A model generated the notes under the pieces. That model ran no database searches and was not told where the DNA came from. It saw only the letters and a program-made list of their open reading frames with translations. A stretch of DNA of 64,000 nucleotides, taken from the NCBI RefSeq assembly GCF_019049245.1, contig NZ_JAGMUK010000195.1, positions 1-64,000 on the forward strand. The letters are read 5' to 3'. The position numbers were made by a program, and so were the translations under genes. This DNA is from Streptomyces sp. AC555_RSS877. GTDB lineage: Bacteria > Actinomycetota > Actinomycetes > Streptomycetales > Streptomycetaceae. Shown here in pieces: positions 26,921 through 34,933 of the stretch. Position 1 is the first letter of the stretch, and each line of letters starts with the position of its first letter.

Positions 26921-27035
26921 GCCGCCAGCGTGTGGGCGGCATCGAACTGCAAGTCCATCGAGACGGTGATCGAGTTCATGCCGCTCATGATGTTGTCCGG
27001 CACCTTGATGCAGGTGCCGGACCCGTTGAACGGCT
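26921..27035 (-). pseudogene. LamG/jelly-roll domain fragment
   Basis: On the minus strand about 36 residues read FNGSGTCIKVPDNIMSG and NSITVSMDLQFDAA. This is the start of a concanavalin-A-like (LamG) domain as found in secreted arabinofuranosidases and other glycosidases. Nothing of the protein remains before or after it. Together with the CBM remnant it marks a degraded polysaccharide-use region. Confidence 0.5.
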
Positions 27036-27399
27036 GCCCGACGGACGGGGGGCGCTGTCCCAGCGGCTGACCACGGCGCTCGCAACTGTCGCCGGCCCGC
27101 GCCTGGTCCCCCGGCCGGGGCGGGCGTTAAAGGAGGCCGGCGACTCCTATACGCCCGCCGTCGGCGACGTGGTGGTGGAGGTCGTGGCGGGCACGACCCG
27201 GCACGCGGTCGTCACGGTTACCCGGCTCCGCAGTACGTGAACCGAGTTCCCCGTCAGTCATCCTTGAGTCGGCATCCACATACTCACTCCCGAGGACTTC
27301 GCCACCATCGCCGTCGACCACCTGCCCGAAGGCTGACGGCGGATCGGGGTCACCACTGGGTGGTGACCGGCACCTACGTGGGTGCCGGCCACCATCGCG
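27036..27399. other. Gene-free stretch with an unidentified ORF scrap
   Basis: One plus-strand frame up to the stop at 27240 (ALKEAGDSYTPAVGDVVVEV, then TTRHAVVTVTRLRST) has protein-like composition, but I recognise no family. The rest shows nothing. Confidence 0.25.
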
Positions 27400-27760
27400 T
27401 TAGGCGACCAGGGACAGCCAGTTCGTCGCCGGGGGCCAGCGGCGCGGCTTCATGCTCTGCCGGACGCCGAGCAGGTCCGCGCACCGCCCCTCGACGGCGT
27501 CCAGGGCCTCGGTGGGCGTCAGGTCGTCCAAGTGCAGGACCCGCACGCAGGCGAAGACGGCCCTTTTGGCCGGATCACGGTCGTGCCCGTCGAGACGCCC
27601 GGTCAGACCGTTGAGGCGGCTTGCCTGACCGAGCCAGCGCAGCCGTCCGGCGATGTCGGTGATCAGGTAGATCCCGGTGAGGACACCCAGGTCGTTGAAG
27701 TGCCCGCGGTCCGCCCAGGGCAGCGGCCGCAGGTAGGTCGCGTGCAGGTAGCGGCCGTAT
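27400..27760 (-). pseudogene. GIY-YIG-like domain protein, 5' end missing
   Basis: The frame ending at 27400 encodes LTGIYLITDIAGRLRWLGQA followed by DPAKRAVFACVRVLHLDDL, TPTEALDAVEGRCADLLG and PRRWPPATNW. The GIYLITD strand with the later Glu-containing helix (DAVEGR) resembles the GIY-YIG nuclease fold, which would make it a DNA-acting protein. No credible start with a ribosome site precedes it; the first part of the longest frame looks random, so it is listed as 5'-truncated. A divergent single-domain family is also possible. Confidence 0.4.
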
Positions 27761-27948
27761 GCGGCCGGGAATCGGCAGGGACTGCACACCGCCATTACCC
27801 GCGTCCAGCAGGTCAACCGGGCGATGGACTGCTCGCTGGAGACGGAGACCGAGCAGCTCATCAACGGGCTCCTCAACGGCTCGGGCGGGCCAGCGCGCAA
27901 GGTCCTGTAGCTCCACTCTGTGCCTGGGTCTTACGGCGCACGGCCCCG
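27761..27948. other. Unassigned stretch
   Basis: A plus-strand frame ending at 27910 (TRVQQVNRAMDCSLETET, then QLINGLLNGSGG) looks protein-like, but its family is unknown and it has no start. Confidence 0.2.
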
Positions 27949-28095
27949 GCACGCGTACGCGTCACGCGTCACCTAGTGGCAGAGGTCGGCGTCGACGTCG
28001 CCCGCGACGCCTCCGGCCGGTGGCGTCACGCCGTCCGACTGGCGCGCATCCGCACCGACCTCTCCCTTACCGACGTTCCGCTCTTCGCGCTGTAG
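27949..28095 (+). pseudogene. ATP-dependent DNA ligase, C-terminal fragment
   Basis: The last about 45 codons read LVAEVGVDVARDASGRWRH, then VRLARIRTDLSLTDVPLF and a stop. This matches the end of the OB-fold domain of actinobacterial ATP-dependent DNA ligases (LigC/LigD type). The nucleotidyltransferase domain with the KxDG lysine is absent, so it is a remnant. Confidence 0.45.
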
Positions 28096-28139
28096 CGAGG
28101 CCCGCACTCTGTCAGAACTTGCGCGGCGATCTCCATGTC

Positions 28140-30500
28140 TCACGACCAGTCGCTATCGGATGCGCTACCGCCCTCTCCCGCCCGGCGCCGCCAGAAGGCG
28201 AGCATCTGCCGGGTGGCGAGAGTGTGGGGATGATCGGGACCCAGCACCCGTTTCTTGTGCTCCAGTAGCTCGGCCAAGTCGGCTGTGGCAGTGGCACTGT
28301 CCCCCGCCTCCCCTCGCCACTGGGCAAGGTTGCCTCGGGTGATGAGCGTGTTGGGGTTGTCTTCGCCCAGCACCCGCACCTGGTCGGGCAGCAGTTCGGC
28401 GAGACCGGCTGCGGCGCTAGCGACGTCTCCCGCCCGGCCCCTCCAGAACGCGAGGTAACCCCGGGTGGTGAGGGTGTCGGTGTGGTCTGCGCCGAGGATG
28501 CGTAACTGGTCGGGCAGCAGTTCGGCGAGGTTGGCTGCGGCAGTTGCGGCGTCCCCCGCCCGGCCTCGCCATCGTGCGAGGTTGTGACGGGTGGTGAGGG
28601 TGTCGGTGTGGTCTGCGCCGAGGATGCGTAACTGGTCGGGCAGCAGTTCGGCGAGGTTGGCTGCGGCAGTTGCGGCGTCCCCTGCCTCGCCTCGCCATCG
28701 TGCGAGGTTGTGACGGGTGGTGAGGGTGACGGCGTGGTCCTCACCCAGCACTCGCACCACGTGCTCCAGTAGCTGGGCGAACTCGTCCGCGGCTCCGGCC
28801 GCATCCCCTGCCTCCCCCCGCCACAGTGCGAGGTTGCCCCGGGTGGTGAGGGTGTCGGTGTGGTCGGGGCCAAGGTGAGACGTGGTCGTGTCGGTGAGGT
28901 GCCGGTAGTGATCTCGGGCGGCGGCGACCTTTCCGGCCTCGCCGAGGCTGGTGCCCACGCGGTACAGCACCGCATGTGCGGCGGGGCGGTGTAGGGCGTC
29001 TTCGGCGTGGGCGACGAGGGCGGTGGTGTTGGCGCGCAGGGTCTGAGCGAGGGCGGTGTCGCGTTCGGTGTCGGGCCAGGTGGCGAGCAGGGCGTCGGCG
29101 GCGGTGTGGGCGGTCTGGTCGTGCTGCCTGTGGGTGAGGGTGTCGCGGGTGGCGCGCTGGATGAGCTGGTGGACGCGGACGGTCTGTCGCGTGGTGGTGG
29201 GGGTGTACTCGATGAGGCTGAGCCGGTGCAGGGCGCTCAAGGCGTGCTCCGCATCCCGGGGGGAGACTGGGCCCGGTTTCTCGGCGCGGTCTGGGCCGGT
29301 GGGGGTGCGGTGTTCGTTGAGGTGGGCCAGGACGGGCTGGCTGGTCAGGACGTCCTTGGGAATGCCGTTGGCAGCGAGCAGGGAGGTCAGCTGAAGCATC
29401 GGGCGGGCCAGGCCGGCAGGGCGCAGGGCGTCGGCGCGGTCGATAGACAGGGACCAGGCTGCGGCCAGCGGGGAAACCTGGTCGTCGGGCAGGGCATCGG
29501 GGGCGGTGTCGGGGAGGGTGGTGGTGCGGTCGGCCAGCAGGTGGCGGTAGTCGGCGACGGTCTCACCGGTGTCGATGAGGTATGCGGCGGCCTGGGCGAG
29601 GGCTAGGGGCAGATATCCGAGGTCTCCTGCCAGGGCAGCCAGCTGATCGCCGGATTCGTTGCGGCCGGTCAGGGAGCTGGTGAGGTAAGTGAGGGCTTCG
29701 TCTTCGGTGAACAGGCCGACCGCGATGGTGGGGCGGCCGTGGGCAGCGAGGGCGGCATCCCGGCGGCGGGTGGTGACCAGAGTGCGGCCGTGGGGGCTGA
29801 CCGGCGGCCACAGGCCTTTCAGGTCGGCGGGGTCAGTGACGTCGTCCAAGACGATCAGCCACCGGCATGGCTTCGCTGCGGCCTTGGAGGTGAGCCAGGC
29901 CAGGAAGGACCGGGCTGCCTTTTCCGCATCGTTGGGATCGGCCCGGCACAGCTCAACGCCAGCCTGGGCGTACCCAGTCACGATGAGGGAGCGGGCGCTC
30001 GCGGTGATCCACACCAGGACATCCAGGCCGCCGGCTGTGCCGACGTCGTTCCAGGCGGTGCGGGCGTAGGAGGCAGCCATCTGCGTCTTGCCGACCCCGC
30101 CCATGCCGGTCAGCATCTGGGGCGGCACGGCGGTGCTGGCGCCGTCGAACGTCGTGCGCAGCCGGTCCGCTTCGGCACGGTGCTGGTAGGCCCGCGCCGC
30201 TGGCGGGATGAGTCCGACCTGGTGCGGCCAGGGGACCGGTTCCTGGGGCGGGCGCTGCTGGATGGTCAGCGTGCCGACGTAGCCGCTGATGGCGAGTCCG
30301 CCCTCGGTGGCGGTCGCGTCCCCTGTCCTGGATAGGCGTACTGGGGCGTCGGGAGCGTCGTCGGTTCCTGGTGCCGGGCCGCAGTAGCCAGTCACTGCCA
30401 TGCCCCCAGATGCGGCTGTGGCGTTCCCGGTGTCGGTCACTGTGATCTCTATGCCGACGGCATCGTTGGGGCCCTGTGGGCGCTTGTCTTCTTGGGCCAC
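28140..30500 (-). CDS. NLR-like NB-ARC ATPase with TPR repeats and N-terminal amyloid-type motifs
   Basis: A 786-residue STAND protein starting at GTG 30500. Residues 21-40 and 56-76 are two copies of a short motif (DTGNATAASGGMAVTGY and RTGDATATEGGLAISGY). The NB-ARC domain follows with Walker A (GMGGVGKTQ, 132-140), Walker B (LIVLDD, 215-220), the RNBS-like TLVTTRRRD and GYLPLALAQ. A winged-helix region and, from residue 547, five 42-residue TPR units plus a partial one make the C-terminal sensor. This is the plan of NOD-like receptors: ligand binding by the repeats releases the ATPase, which oligomerises. The N-terminal motifs probably seed an amyloid fold in the partner encoded just upstream (30538-30888), which carries the same motif twice. 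An immunity or cell-death role is inferred. Confidence 0.88.
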   Translation of the reverse strand: MAQEDKRPQGPNDAVGIEITVTDTGNATAASGGMAVTGYCGPAPGTDDAPDAPVRLSRTGDATATEGGLAISGYVGTLTIQQRPPQEPVPWPHQVGLIPPAARAYQHRAEADRLRTTFDGASTAVPPQMLTGMGGVGKTQMAASYARTAWNDVGTAGGLDVLVWITASARSLIVTGYAQAGVELCRADPNDAEKAARSFLAWLTSKAAAKPCRWLIVLDDVTDPADLKGLWPPVSPHGRTLVTTRRRDAALAAHGRPTIAVGLFTEDEALTYLTSSLTGRNESGDQLAALAGDLGYLPLALAQAAAYLIDTGETVADYRHLLADRTTTLPDTAPDALPDDQVSPLAAAWSLSIDRADALRPAGLARPMLQLTSLLAANGIPKDVLTSQPVLAHLNEHRTPTGPDRAEKPGPVSPRDAEHALSALHRLSLIEYTPTTTRQTVRVHQLIQRATRDTLTHRQHDQTAHTAADALLATWPDTERDTALAQTLRANTTALVAHAEDALHRPAAHAVLYRVGTSLGEAGKVAAARDHYRHLTDTTTSHLGPDHTDTLTTRGNLALWRGEAGDAAGAADEFAQLLEHVVRVLGEDHAVTLTTRHNLARWRGEAGDAATAAANLAELLPDQLRILGADHTDTLTTRHNLARWRGRAGDAATAAANLAELLPDQLRILGADHTDTLTTRGYLAFWRGRAGDVASAAAGLAELLPDQVRVLGEDNPNTLITRGNLAQWRGEAGDSATATADLAELLEHKKRVLGPDHPHTLATRQMLAFWRRRAGEGGSASDSDWS
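28143..28862 (-). repeat. Tandem 126-bp TPR-encoding repeats
   Basis: Five and a half units of 126 bp encode 42-residue TPR units with the common frame HTDTLTTRxNLARWRGxAGD and LLPDQLRILG. The units starting at 28481 and 28607 are nearly identical in DNA; the outer units are more divergent. Such recent duplication is typical of repeat domains under diversifying selection. Confidence 0.85.
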
Positions 30501-30537
30501 GTGACCGTTCCCTATCCCCTGGGCTCTGGTCGGGCCG

Positions 30538-30888
30538 TCAGGTGTAGTCGATTCCGGTGACGGCGGTGCTGTCGCCGGTGGCGGTGGCCTTCCCTGTGTC
30601 GTTCGCCTTCGCTGTTCCGCTGCCTCGGCCCTTGGGGCGCTTGATGCCCGTGACGCCTGTACCCTCGTCGCTCGTGTGGGCTTCTCCGGTCCGATTCGCT
30701 GTGTCGCTCGTATGGTTTCCCGGGTGCTGGAGCAGGGCCCAGACCAGGGCCACGATGCCGACGGCAGCCTGGATGGAGGCTCCGGCCAACTGTCCCGCGT
30801 CGGGGCTGTCCAGCAGCCAGATCAGCGGTGTGGACACCACTCCCGCCGCCGCCAGCACGATGACCGTGCTCTTCCATGCCTGCGTCAT
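30538..30888 (-). CDS. Small two-helix membrane protein with duplicated amyloid-type motif, NLR partner
   Basis: A 116-residue protein from ATG 30888, with AGGGGGA upstream; a longer frame to 30978 lacks a ribosome site. Residues about 7-26 and 35-53 are hydrophobic helices separated by a short polar loop, so it is probably a hairpin in the membrane. The hydrophilic tail holds two copies of the motif seen in the NLR N-terminus: NRTGEAHTSDEGTGVTGI (65-82) and NDTGKATATGDSTAVTGI (96-113). The NLR gene starts 37 bp downstream on the same strand. By analogy with NLR-effector pairs that signal through amyloid templating, it would be the membrane-active effector. Function is inferred, not shown. 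Confidence 0.75.
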   Translation of the reverse strand: MTQAWKSTVIVLAAAGVVSTPLIWLLDSPDAGQLAGASIQAAVGIVALVWALLQHPGNHTSDTANRTGEAHTSDEGTGVTGIKRPKGRGSGTAKANDTGKATATGDSTAVTGIDYT

Positions 30889-31097
30889 GTTGATTTCCCC
30901 CTGCCTCAGCGGCATACCCGGGCCGATCGGCTGGCAGCCCGCCATTTCATCTAATGTCGCAGTGATGCTGCGAGGCATACAACGCAGCTGCGAAGCCCCG
31001 TGGTTCCCCGGCTACTCAGACAGGATGTGCTCCCTTTCCGAGGGCGCGCGGCGGCTGGTCGGAGGAATTGTCAATTCCTGTGGATCCGTGGTGCCGT

Positions 31098-31425
31098 TCA
31101 GCCTTCCTCGGGCTTCTGATCCTTGGCTTCGAGGAGACGGTGGAGACGTCGGATCTCGGCGATCAGGCGGGGAACGTCCTGGCGGGCGTTGGCGATGAAG
31201 TTGGCGTTCTCGTCCCAGCGTTCGTCCGCGATGTCGAGGTATCGTGGGCTGCGAACCAGGGGTGGCGGCCACGATTTGGCGGTGGTCGAAGTCTGGCCAG
31301 CGTTCGCCGGCCCCGGTGTCGGGGACAGTGCTGATGGCGACGAGGCTCATGGCGAAGTCGTCGTCCAGTTGGCGCATGTGCCAGGGGCCGGGAGTCGCAG
31401 CACGGGCAAGTTCCTCGATGGGCCT
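31098..31425 (-). pseudogene. Phage-type hypothetical protein, frameshifted
   Basis: Two frames together give one known Streptomyces protein type: IEELARAATPGPWHMRQL, DDDFAMSLVAISTVPDTG and RWPDFDHRQIVAAT, then after a one-base insertion near 31250 VRSPRYLDIADERWDENA, NARQDVPRLIAEIRRLHR and a stop at 31098. Proteins of this kind are frequent in actinophages and prophages; their function is unknown. Confidence 0.5.
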
Positions 31426-31587
31426 TGACCCCGGGTTTTGGACACCGGAGAGACTTGGATCTTGATGGTCCAGGAGAACGGAGTCCCTGTGGGGATGAAG
31501 TACTCAGGCGGCCACAGCTTCGTGCTCGCCAACTGACCACCAGGAAGGACTGCCAGCGTATTCGCCGCGCTCGACCGGCTCACGGCC

Positions 31588-32163
31588 TTGATGCCGCCTC
31601 CGTCCAGCCCGCCCATCGCACCGCCCTGGCAAGACGCCCGCGCACAGATCGGCTTCCAGTTCCCGGCCGACTACAGGGCCTTCGTCGACAGATACGGGGC
31701 GGGTGAGATCAACGACCACCTCATCGTCTTTGCCCCCACCGAACGTCCCTACCAGCCCGGCTTGCCGGGCGGATTCCGCGGCTATACGGCCTTCGCCGAG
31801 CAGGACATCGGCACGGCCTTTGCCGCGATGCGCGATGGCGACCCCTGCAACCACCCCTATCCTCTCTTCCCCCACCCCGGCGGCCTGCTGGTATGGGGAC
31901 GCACCTACGACGGCGACCACCTGTTCTGGAACACCGAAGACCCCGACCCCGACCGATGGCCCGTGGTGACCTGGCTACGCCACGAGCCCTCACCCGGATG
32001 GCGCCCCTACGACGGCACCGCCACCGACTTCCTCCTTGCGCTCGCCACCCACTCCCACCCCCACACCGGCGTCCTCATCGGTAACCCCGCCCAGCAGCCC
32101 CGCTGGGTCATCGCCGAGGACTGGACACGCACGTACGATCCCCCCCCCGAGACGGATGAGTGA
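31588..32163 (+). CDS. SMI1/KNR4 (SUKH) family protein
   Basis: About 191 residues with the SUKH fold: WQDARAQIGFQFPADYRAF, VDRYGAGEINDHLIVF and GLLVWGRTYDGDHLFWNTE, followed by the RWPVVTW strand. SUKH proteins are immunity proteins against nuclease and other toxins, and they also serve as signalling adaptors. The start is unclear: family members begin a few codons earlier (FAALDRLTALMPPP is in frame from 31561), but only TTG 31588 or ATG 31591 is available after the stop at 31534. No toxin gene is adjacent. It lies about 0.7 kb from the NLR pair, on the opposite strand. Confidence 0.75.
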   Translation: MMPPPSSPPIAPPWQDARAQIGFQFPADYRAFVDRYGAGEINDHLIVFAPTERPYQPGLPGGFRGYTAFAEQDIGTAFAAMRDGDPCNHPYPLFPHPGGLLVWGRTYDGDHLFWNTEDPDPDRWPVVTWLRHEPSPGWRPYDGTATDFLLALATHSHPHTGVLIGNPAQQPRWVIAEDWTRTYDPPPETDE

Positions 32164-32352
32164 TTGCCGCGCGGACGTGGAGCACCTCGGCGGGAACCGC
32201 GAACTCGCCCGCCCGGCAGCCGATTTCGCCACCAAGCGAGCCGCGATCACGTCACTCGATGCGTAGGCCTTCCTGCTGTAAAAGAGATCAATCAAGTTGA
32301 TCTTGTCGAAGCTGCTCGCAGGAATGCGTGCGTTTATGCGCAGATACGCGCA

Positions 32353-32682
32353 ATGCGGGTAAGCGTCAGCGAGCTGCGCGACGGCATCAAGGTCGTCTCC
32401 CTGAGCGAGCAGATCGACTACAGCAGCCGCGGCCACCTGCGCCATGCGCTGCTCCCACCCCACGGTGCCCGTCCGCCGCAGACCGTTGTCGACCTCAGCG
32501 GCGTCACCTTCACCGACTCCACCGGCATAAACGCCCTCATCGCCGCACACCGCGCCGCCACCACCGCCCACGGCTGGCTGAGCCTGGCCGCCCCCCCCCA
32601 AGCCCCCCAAGAACCCGTAAGAGCTTCACGGACGTGTCCCGGTTGGGTACCGCCCGACGACTGGTCGAAATCCGACGGCTAG
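32353..32682 (+). CDS. STAS-domain anti-anti-sigma factor
   Basis: A 109-residue protein from ATG 32353. It has the STAS fold of RsbV/SpoIIAA-like antagonists: VSVSELRDGIKVVSLSEQI, TVVDLSGVTF and TDSTGINALIAAHRAA. Ser in DSTGIN is the normal phosphorylation site used by an anti-sigma kinase. After HGWLSLAA the C-terminus follows long C runs (32588-32607) and does not match the family, so an indel may have altered the last 25 residues. It would bind an HATPase-type anti-sigma factor; the nearby candidate at 2481-2941 is dead. Confidence 0.75.
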   Translation: MRVSVSELRDGIKVVSLSEQIDYSSRGHLRHALLPPHGARPPQTVVDLSGVTFTDSTGINALIAAHRAATTAHGWLSLAAPPQAPQEPVRASRTCPGWVPPDDWSKSDG

Positions 32683-32753
32683 CCTGACCGGGCTCGAGAC
32701 GTCCGAGGGGCGTCGGCAACAGTCGGGCGAAAACGGGGAAACGGGGAACAGAT

Positions 32754-34001
32754 ATGGGCAGACGTGACGAGCACGCGGTGTCACGCAGGCAGGCGCTCAG
32801 GCTGGCCGGGACGGGGATCGGGCTGGCCGTACTGGGGGCAGGGGCATGGGGGTGCAGCCCCGCGGAGGAAACGGGCGCGTCGGGTGGCGGCGCAACTGCC
32901 GGTGGAGGCCAGGGCGGTGACACCGACAAGGGTGGTGGCACGTTCACAACGCCGCCCCCGGGTACCGCGCCCAAGCCGCTGTGGCAGCAGGAGACAGGCA
33001 ACGACAACCTGGCCGGGATCCACGCGCTCGCGGTCATCGGGGAAACGGTCGTGGTGTCGGGTGACCCCCTGGTGGGGCGTGACGTTGTCAGCGGCAAGGA
33101 GAAGTGGTCACGGACTGGCGTCACCATTCCCGGCGCCAAGCTGATCATCGGCGGCGGGACGCTCTATCTCGCCAGCGCCGAGTACGACGGCGACGTCGTG
33201 GGCCTCGATCCGGCCACGGGCAAGGAGACCTGGCGCAGCCGCCTGGGCGAGGAGTACGAGCAGCCGCGCCCCATCGCGGCCGACGACCGACACGTCTACG
33301 TCCTCGCCGGGATTCTGGAGGAGGACCTCTCGTCGCCGACCAACGTGATCGCCGCGATCGACACCACCTCCGGCAAGATCTCCTGGCGTGAACAGCGTGA
33401 CAAGGGGACCGAGGAGTTCGGCATCACCGCCGCGGTCGTCGGCGGACGTCTCGTGTACACCGATTACCGGAAGAACGTGACCGTACGCGACACGGCGACG
33501 GGCCGGCAGCTCTGGACGAAGAAGATCGGCAGGTCCAACTACTACCGCTTCGCCGTGCACGAAGACCTGGTGATCGTGCCGGACGGGGAGCGGCTGCGGG
33601 CGTTCGCGCTGGCCGCAGGCACGGAGCGCTGGTCGCTGGCGAATGAGAAGTTCACCTGGTTCAACGATCCGCAGGTCCTGGACGGGGTGCTCTACGCCTC
33701 CGACGGCGCGTACTGCATGTGGGCGGTGGACCCCGGTACCGGCAAGCAGATTTGGCACAACAAGGATCTGGTGGGCTCGGCTGCGGAGGCGTGGCAGTTC
33801 GCCAAGGTGGGCGGCACGTTGTACGGCGCGACCGAGCACGACAAGAAGGGCGGCGTGCACGCCTTCGACACGGCGACCGGGAAGCTGCACTGGACGTACA
33901 ACGACGACACCGGTGACAGCCAGAAGTGGTATGTGGTCGCGGCGGGCAAGCGGCTGGCCGTGATGCACGCCGAGCGGCTGTACGCGCTGCCGGCCGTCTG
34001 A
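32754..34001 (+). CDS. Secreted PQQ-type beta-propeller lipoprotein
   Basis: A 415-residue exported protein. The N-terminus has a twin-arginine-type signal (SRRQALRLAG), a hydrophobic core and a lipobox ending at Cys (LGAGAWGC), so it is likely a lipoprotein. A Gly/Ala-rich linker follows, then repeated PQQ-propeller blades: DVVSGKEKWSRT, DPATGKETWRS, DTTSGKISWRE, DTATGRQLWTK and DTATGKLHWTY. Such propellers usually mediate protein binding at the membrane and often form the outer part of Streptomyces Ser/Thr kinases. AACGGGGAACAG precedes the ATG. It appears monocistronic. Confidence 0.85.
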   Translation: MGRRDEHAVSRRQALRLAGTGIGLAVLGAGAWGCSPAEETGASGGGATAGGGQGGDTDKGGGTFTTPPPGTAPKPLWQQETGNDNLAGIHALAVIGETVVVSGDPLVGRDVVSGKEKWSRTGVTIPGAKLIIGGGTLYLASAEYDGDVVGLDPATGKETWRSRLGEEYEQPRPIAADDRHVYVLAGILEEDLSSPTNVIAAIDTTSGKISWREQRDKGTEEFGITAAVVGGRLVYTDYRKNVTVRDTATGRQLWTKKIGRSNYYRFAVHEDLVIVPDGERLRAFALAAGTERWSLANEKFTWFNDPQVLDGVLYASDGAYCMWAVDPGTGKQIWHNKDLVGSAAEAWQFAKVGGTLYGATEHDKKGGVHAFDTATGKLHWTYNDDTGDSQKWYVVAAGKRLAVMHAERLYALPAV

Positions 34002-34705
34002 GCCGACGGGGCAGCGGACAGCATGGCGGGGGGAGCTTGACCTGCGGTCCCGTCCGAGCAGCGGGAGGCTGGCGGGTGGCTGGGACTTCATGCGGACCGC
34101 CGAGCCGCTAAAGGTGCTGTCCGGCGGGCACCAGTTGCTCATCCCGAGTACGCCGCAGGACGGCACTTTCGCGGCCGACTGGCTCGGCCACCCGAGCGGC
34201 GGCGTACCGCCGAAGCTTGTTGCGGCCGACCGGTTGGCCTGCCGCGACCAGCACCGCTGAGCAGATGACCATCACGGCCCGGCCCCACCCGCCGTCACGC
34301 TGGACGCCGATGCTCAGGTCATCCCGCCCGGGCCGGGATCCAGTAAGCCCGACCGGTGCCGCGTACGGCACGGCGTCGTCCACGCGAGGATTCACACCAG
34401 GATCAACGCACGATGAGGCTCGTCCGACACAGCACAGCCCCCATCATCACCCTTTCAGCCCACGTCGCCCCTTCCCACGTCGCCCCTTCCCACGTCGCCC
34501 CTTCCCATGGCGCCCTCCTTGACGCTCGCCGCAAAGGTCATCTCCGCCGCCGAAGCGCCGCGCCACTCGGAGAGCCAAGCCGGCGAGCCTGCTGCCGTCG
34601 ACGGGTGAACGCAGGCAGTCTCAGCCTGCAGGAGTACGCATGGGGCACAACTAAGCAGGCCCTGGAGCTTGAACCCTCACAGGTTCCAGGGCCGCTCACC
34701 GGTGC
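34002..34705. other. Non-coding or decayed stretch
   Basis: One plus-strand frame to a stop at about 34260 (KVLSGGHQLLIPSTPQDG, then GGVPPKLVAADRL) has protein-like composition, but its family is unknown. A run of 15-bp tandem repeats lies at 34461-34505. Nothing else is recognisable. Confidence 0.3.
34461..34505 (+). repeat. Three tandem copies of a 15-bp unit
   Basis: CACGTCGCCCCTTCC occurs three times without gaps, and a degenerate fourth copy (CATGGCGCCC) follows. It is outside any gene; the period is a multiple of three, but no protein frame is supported. Confidence 0.8.
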
Positions 34706-34933
34706 GTGACGCTGGCACCCGGCATGTTCGAGACCGGTCAGGCCCACGTTCTGCCCGCGGCCGTCCTGGAAGACCTGCGGAACACCACTGTGTCCCCGCA
34801 CCGGTTGGGGAACCCCGACGAGTTCGCCGCCCTGGTGGTCCACGTGCTGGAAAACCTGATGATCAACGGCGCCGTCCTGCGGGTGGACGGTGCCGTGCAC
34901 CTGCACCCGCCACCCCGATACGAGGAACAGATC
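34706..34933 (+). pseudogene. SDR (3-hydroxyacyl-CoA dehydrogenase type), C-terminal fragment
   Basis: The frame from GTG 34706 reads TLAPGMFETGQAHVLP, then TVSPHRLGNPDEFAALVVHV and NGAVLRVDGAVHLHPP. This is the C-terminal quarter of an SDR of the type II hydroxyacyl-CoA dehydrogenase or ketoreductase group (APGxFET, RLGxPxEFA, NGxVxRxDGA). The Rossmann and catalytic parts are missing. The frame runs without a stop into the KAS III fragment, so the two are now fused. Confidence 0.6.

Noticed and set aside
28143..28862. Regular repeats considered as a CRISPR array
   Set aside because: The period is 126 bp without unique spacers and it encodes 42-residue TPR units in frame with an NB-ARC protein.
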